Assembly: GCA_017307865.1 (NCBI GenBank)
Contig: JAFKGE010000052.1
Span: 1 to 32,800, forward strand
Direction: 5' to 3'
Source of the DNA: Burkholderiales bacterium
GTDB lineage: Bacteria > Pseudomonadota > Gammaproteobacteria > Burkholderiales > Burkholderiaceae_C
DNA length: 32,800 bases
Shown here: positions 31,478 to 32,800 of the stretch, one piece after another
Layout of the letters: the number at the start of each line of letters is the position of its first letter
Position numbering within the stretch: position 1 is the first letter of the stretch
Translations under genes and position numbers: made by a program
The notes under the pieces: generated by a model
Database searches by the model: none
What the model saw: the letters and a program-made list of their open reading frames with translations, nothing else
What the model was told of the DNA's origin: nothing

Positions 31478-31538
31478 GTCTAACGCTGGAGTTAAGCGGC
31501 GCGCGTTTTCGCGCGTCCGCTTGGACGACGGGTTAGGC
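31478..31538 (-). repeat. Integron attC site 2
   Basis: On the minus strand this 61-bp site reads GCCTAACCCGTCGTCCAAGC, then GGACGCGCGAAAACGCGCGC, then CGCTTAACTCCAGCGTTAGA, then C. R'' GCCTAAC, the L boxes CAAGCG and CGCTTA, the hairpin CGCGCG-AAAA-CGCGCG and R' GTTAGAC are clear. Its 5' core contains the stop codon of the upstream cassette gene. Confidence 0.92.
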
Positions 31539-31772
31539 CGCGGTGCCGCGGGGCGAAGCTAGCGAGACGTTGCCAGAAATGGCACGGTGAACCCGATAGA
31601 GACCACGAGTGCCAAGGCCGAAGAAGGCAAAACCAGCAATGGCTAGCGCCTCGACGAACAGCGTGGGATTACTGAACGTGAGTGGACGTGGAAAAAGTCC
31701 GAGCGAGATGGCGCTGAACGTGAGCAACGCGGTACCGATGACCAGAAGCAATGCAGATTCGATGACCTTCAT
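31533..31772 (-). CDS. Cassette-encoded small membrane protein
   Basis: A 79-residue protein, start ATG at 31772 with GGGGA about 8 nt upstream. Two hydrophobic helices: SALLLVIGTALLTFSAISLG (~6-25) and LFVEALAIAGFAFFGLGTRG (~40-60), then a basic tail. The TAA stop (31535-31533) lies inside the R'' core GCCTAAC of attC2. No family was recognised. Short two-helix proteins are common in integron cassettes, with no established role. Confidence 0.6.
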   Translation of the reverse strand: MKVIESALLLVIGTALLTFSAISLGLFPRPLTFSNPTLFVEALAIAGFAFFGLGTRGLYRVHRAISGNVSLASPRGTAA

Positions 31773-31832
31773 GAGCAATTCCCCTTTGCAGTTGAAAGAA
31801 ATGCAGCGACTACGACGATTCTGTTTTGAGCG

Positions 31833-31926
31833 GCCTAACGCCTAAGCTAAGCGGCCTGCGCGGCCGCGACGTGTGATCAAGCGAGCAGCTTACTCCGCGC
31901 AGGTCCGCTTAAGCGCATAGTTAGGA
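31833..31926 (-). repeat. Integron attC site 3
   Basis: A 94-bp site. On the minus strand it starts TCCTAACTATGCGCTTAAGC and ends GCCGCTTAGCTTAGGCGTTA, then GGC. Long inner arms CCTGCGCGG / CCGCGCAGG form the stem, so it is a longer attC than the other two. R'' is TCCTAAC, slightly off the RYYYAAC consensus. The R' core GTTAGGC is perfect. Confidence 0.85.
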
Positions 31927-32532
31927 GGCAGCTTCGGGCGCTTCCTTTTTGGGCTCCTTGAGGCTTTCCGGGAATGGTGGAGGGACCAAGCCCATAGGTG
32001 TTGTGGGACGTGGCGTCGCGTGATCGTATGCACCTTGGAGCCTAGCGGATACGAGAGCTACAACGTACCGAAACTGATTCCGTGGGCTCTTGTCGTTTGC
32101 GAAGTACCGCTCAAAGAGCCACTCCGCACTGTCGCTTCCTTCGAGTGGAGAGAAGAGTTCTCGTACGCGATCTCTGTGCGCTCCAGATTTGAGGCTTACT
32201 CCGCTCAGCTCATGTGCAAAGGAATTGCGAATGCGACGAACAAGATGAAGCGTCTTGCAAAGCATTGGATCAATTAGCCCAAGACGGTAAGCAAGTGCAA
32301 TTTTGGCGCTGAAGGTGCCAAGCGGAGAATCGCCATCAAGCAATTCATCGCTCTTAGATGTCGACGGCAAGAGCACCTTTTGAAGCAGGTGATATAGCAA
32401 CAAATCAAGTTTAGCCGCGCCGAGTATGACTGCAGCGCGATCGCTTTCGTTCTTGAGTTCTTCGACGAACTCTGAAAATTCTGCAAACTCTGCCAGATCA
32501 AGATCACTCACCTCATGTTCCGATGAGCTCAC
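31921..32532 (-). CDS. Cassette-encoded MltR-like protein with RX4H motif
   Basis: A 203-residue helical protein. Residues ~30-110 (SDRAAVILGAAKLDLLLYHL, PLGTFSAKIALAYRLGLIDP, LVRRIRNSFAHE) match the MltR (mannitol operon repressor)/DUF4145-like pattern. RNSFAH at 102-107 has the RX4H spacing found in HEPN ribonucleases. A C-terminal proline-rich tail (~175-203) ends AAS. The start is GTG at 32532 with AGGAGG 4 nt upstream. That ribosome site is part of the recombination core GTTAGGA at 32545-32539. The TAA stop lies in the attC3 core. Its function is unknown and toxin-like activity is only an inference. Confidence 0.75.
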   Translation of the reverse strand: MSSSEHEVSDLDLAEFAEFSEFVEELKNESDRAAVILGAAKLDLLLYHLLQKVLLPSTSKSDELLDGDSPLGTFSAKIALAYRLGLIDPMLCKTLHLVRRIRNSFAHELSGVSLKSGAHRDRVRELFSPLEGSDSAEWLFERYFANDKSPRNQFRYVVALVSARLQGAYDHATPRPTTPMGLVPPPFPESLKEPKKEAPEAAS

Positions 32533-32538
32533 AATGCC

Positions 32539-32545
32539 TCCTAAC
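32539..32545 (-). other. Recombination core at the head of the cassette array
   Basis: Minus-strand GTTAGGA followed by GGC: a half-site of the type found at cassette junctions (attI or the R' end of an attC). No complete attC was seen in the 130 bp to its right, so it may be attI or a broken attC. The first gene's ribosome site overlaps it. Confidence 0.5.
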
Positions 32546-32576
32546 TAAGATTAGACGACTTGGATGATATGGGGGA

Positions 32577-32768
32577 TTGATCAACCAATGTCGTGAAATT
32601 GGTCACACTCCCTCTGATCTCGTTCAATTATTCCATTTAGCCAAACCTAAATGTCGCATCCCGGACGATTACATAGATGAAAACCGCTACCCGCTGTTCA
32701 TGGCCCGAGCCGTATTGCGGGAGTTGATAGAGTCCTTGCAAGCCACCGGGAGTGCCACGCCATGCTGA
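32577..32768 (+). CDS. Short unidentified ORF (possible gene fragment)
   Basis: 63 codons from a TTG: MINQCREIGHTPSDLVQLFH, then LAKPKCRIPDDYIDENRYPL, then FMARAVLRELIESLQATG. The composition looks protein-like, with a helix-prone end, but no family was recognised and no good ribosome site exists. It could be a remnant of a gene cut by the element that follows. It may not be expressed. Confidence 0.3.
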   Translation: MINQCREIGHTPSDLVQLFHLAKPKCRIPDDYIDENRYPLFMARAVLRELIESLQATGSATPC

Positions 32769-32800
32769 TAGCCCTGCACAAGAACGCCCGCACGACACCG
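32763..32800 (+). CDS. IS481-like transposase, 5' end only
   Basis: The last 38 bases start MLIALHKNARTTP, which I recognise as the opening of many Burkholderiales IS481-family (DDE) transposases. Only 12-13 codons are in the window, so the call is tentative. If correct, an insertion sequence lies at the edge of the cassette array. No terminal inverted repeat could be assigned. Confidence 0.45.

Overview
The window looks like chromosomal DNA from a high-G+C betaproteobacterium of the order Burkholderiales, most likely family Comamonadaceae (Acidovorax/Ottowia-like). This rests on gene content and style (HpnCDE, FtsK-LolA, a ribB fusion with a dead GTP cyclohydrolase half, TolQRA) and on dispersed repeats that I associate with that family. 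No species can be named from the sequence alone.

Positions 1-8300. A tRNA-Gly gene is followed, all on the minus strand, by trxB-hpnC-hpnD-hpnE (thioredoxin reductase plus the three-step route from farnesyl diphosphate to squalene). A Crp/Fnr-type regulator, ftsK and lolA are read on the plus strand. Positions 8300-13040. gluQ (its GTG start lies inside a dispersed repeat) and a renalase-like flavoprotein are followed by a lysR gene divergent from a pirin-doxX pair. A perfect 36-bp palindromic terminator closes doxX against the next operon.

Positions 13061-15559. A minus-strand operon encodes a possible winged-helix protein, an MglA-like small GTPase and three Roadblock/LC7-type proteins. 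It resembles the GTPase half of an actinobacterial conservon but lacks a histidine kinase, and is one of the two best candidates for an under-described system. dnaE (plus strand) follows. Positions 19644-25658 are one tightly packed minus-strand operon, ribBX-ribH-nusB-aminotransferase-ybgC-tolQ-tolR-tolA, with several ATGA overlaps and no tolB-pal after it. Then come an AEC transporter, a VOC protein, a small membrane protein, arfB, a DUF3014 protein, a SRPBCC protein and a small basic protein.

Positions 30514-32545. This is a mobile integron cassette array: three attC sites (60, 61 and 94 bp), each downstream of a minus-strand gene (lipoprotein, two-helix membrane protein, MltR-like protein with an RX4H motif). 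Base composition is visibly lower in G+C than the surroundings. No integron integrase is visible, and an IS481-like transposase gene starts at the right edge.

Across the window at least nine copies of a 50-65 bp palindromic repeat occur. Six are intergenic and three sit in frame inside hpnE, hpnC and gluQ, where they add 16-20 residues to each protein. With the integron array and the Roadblock/GTPase operon, this is the most interesting structure seen. All calls are from reading the sequence; no database search was run.
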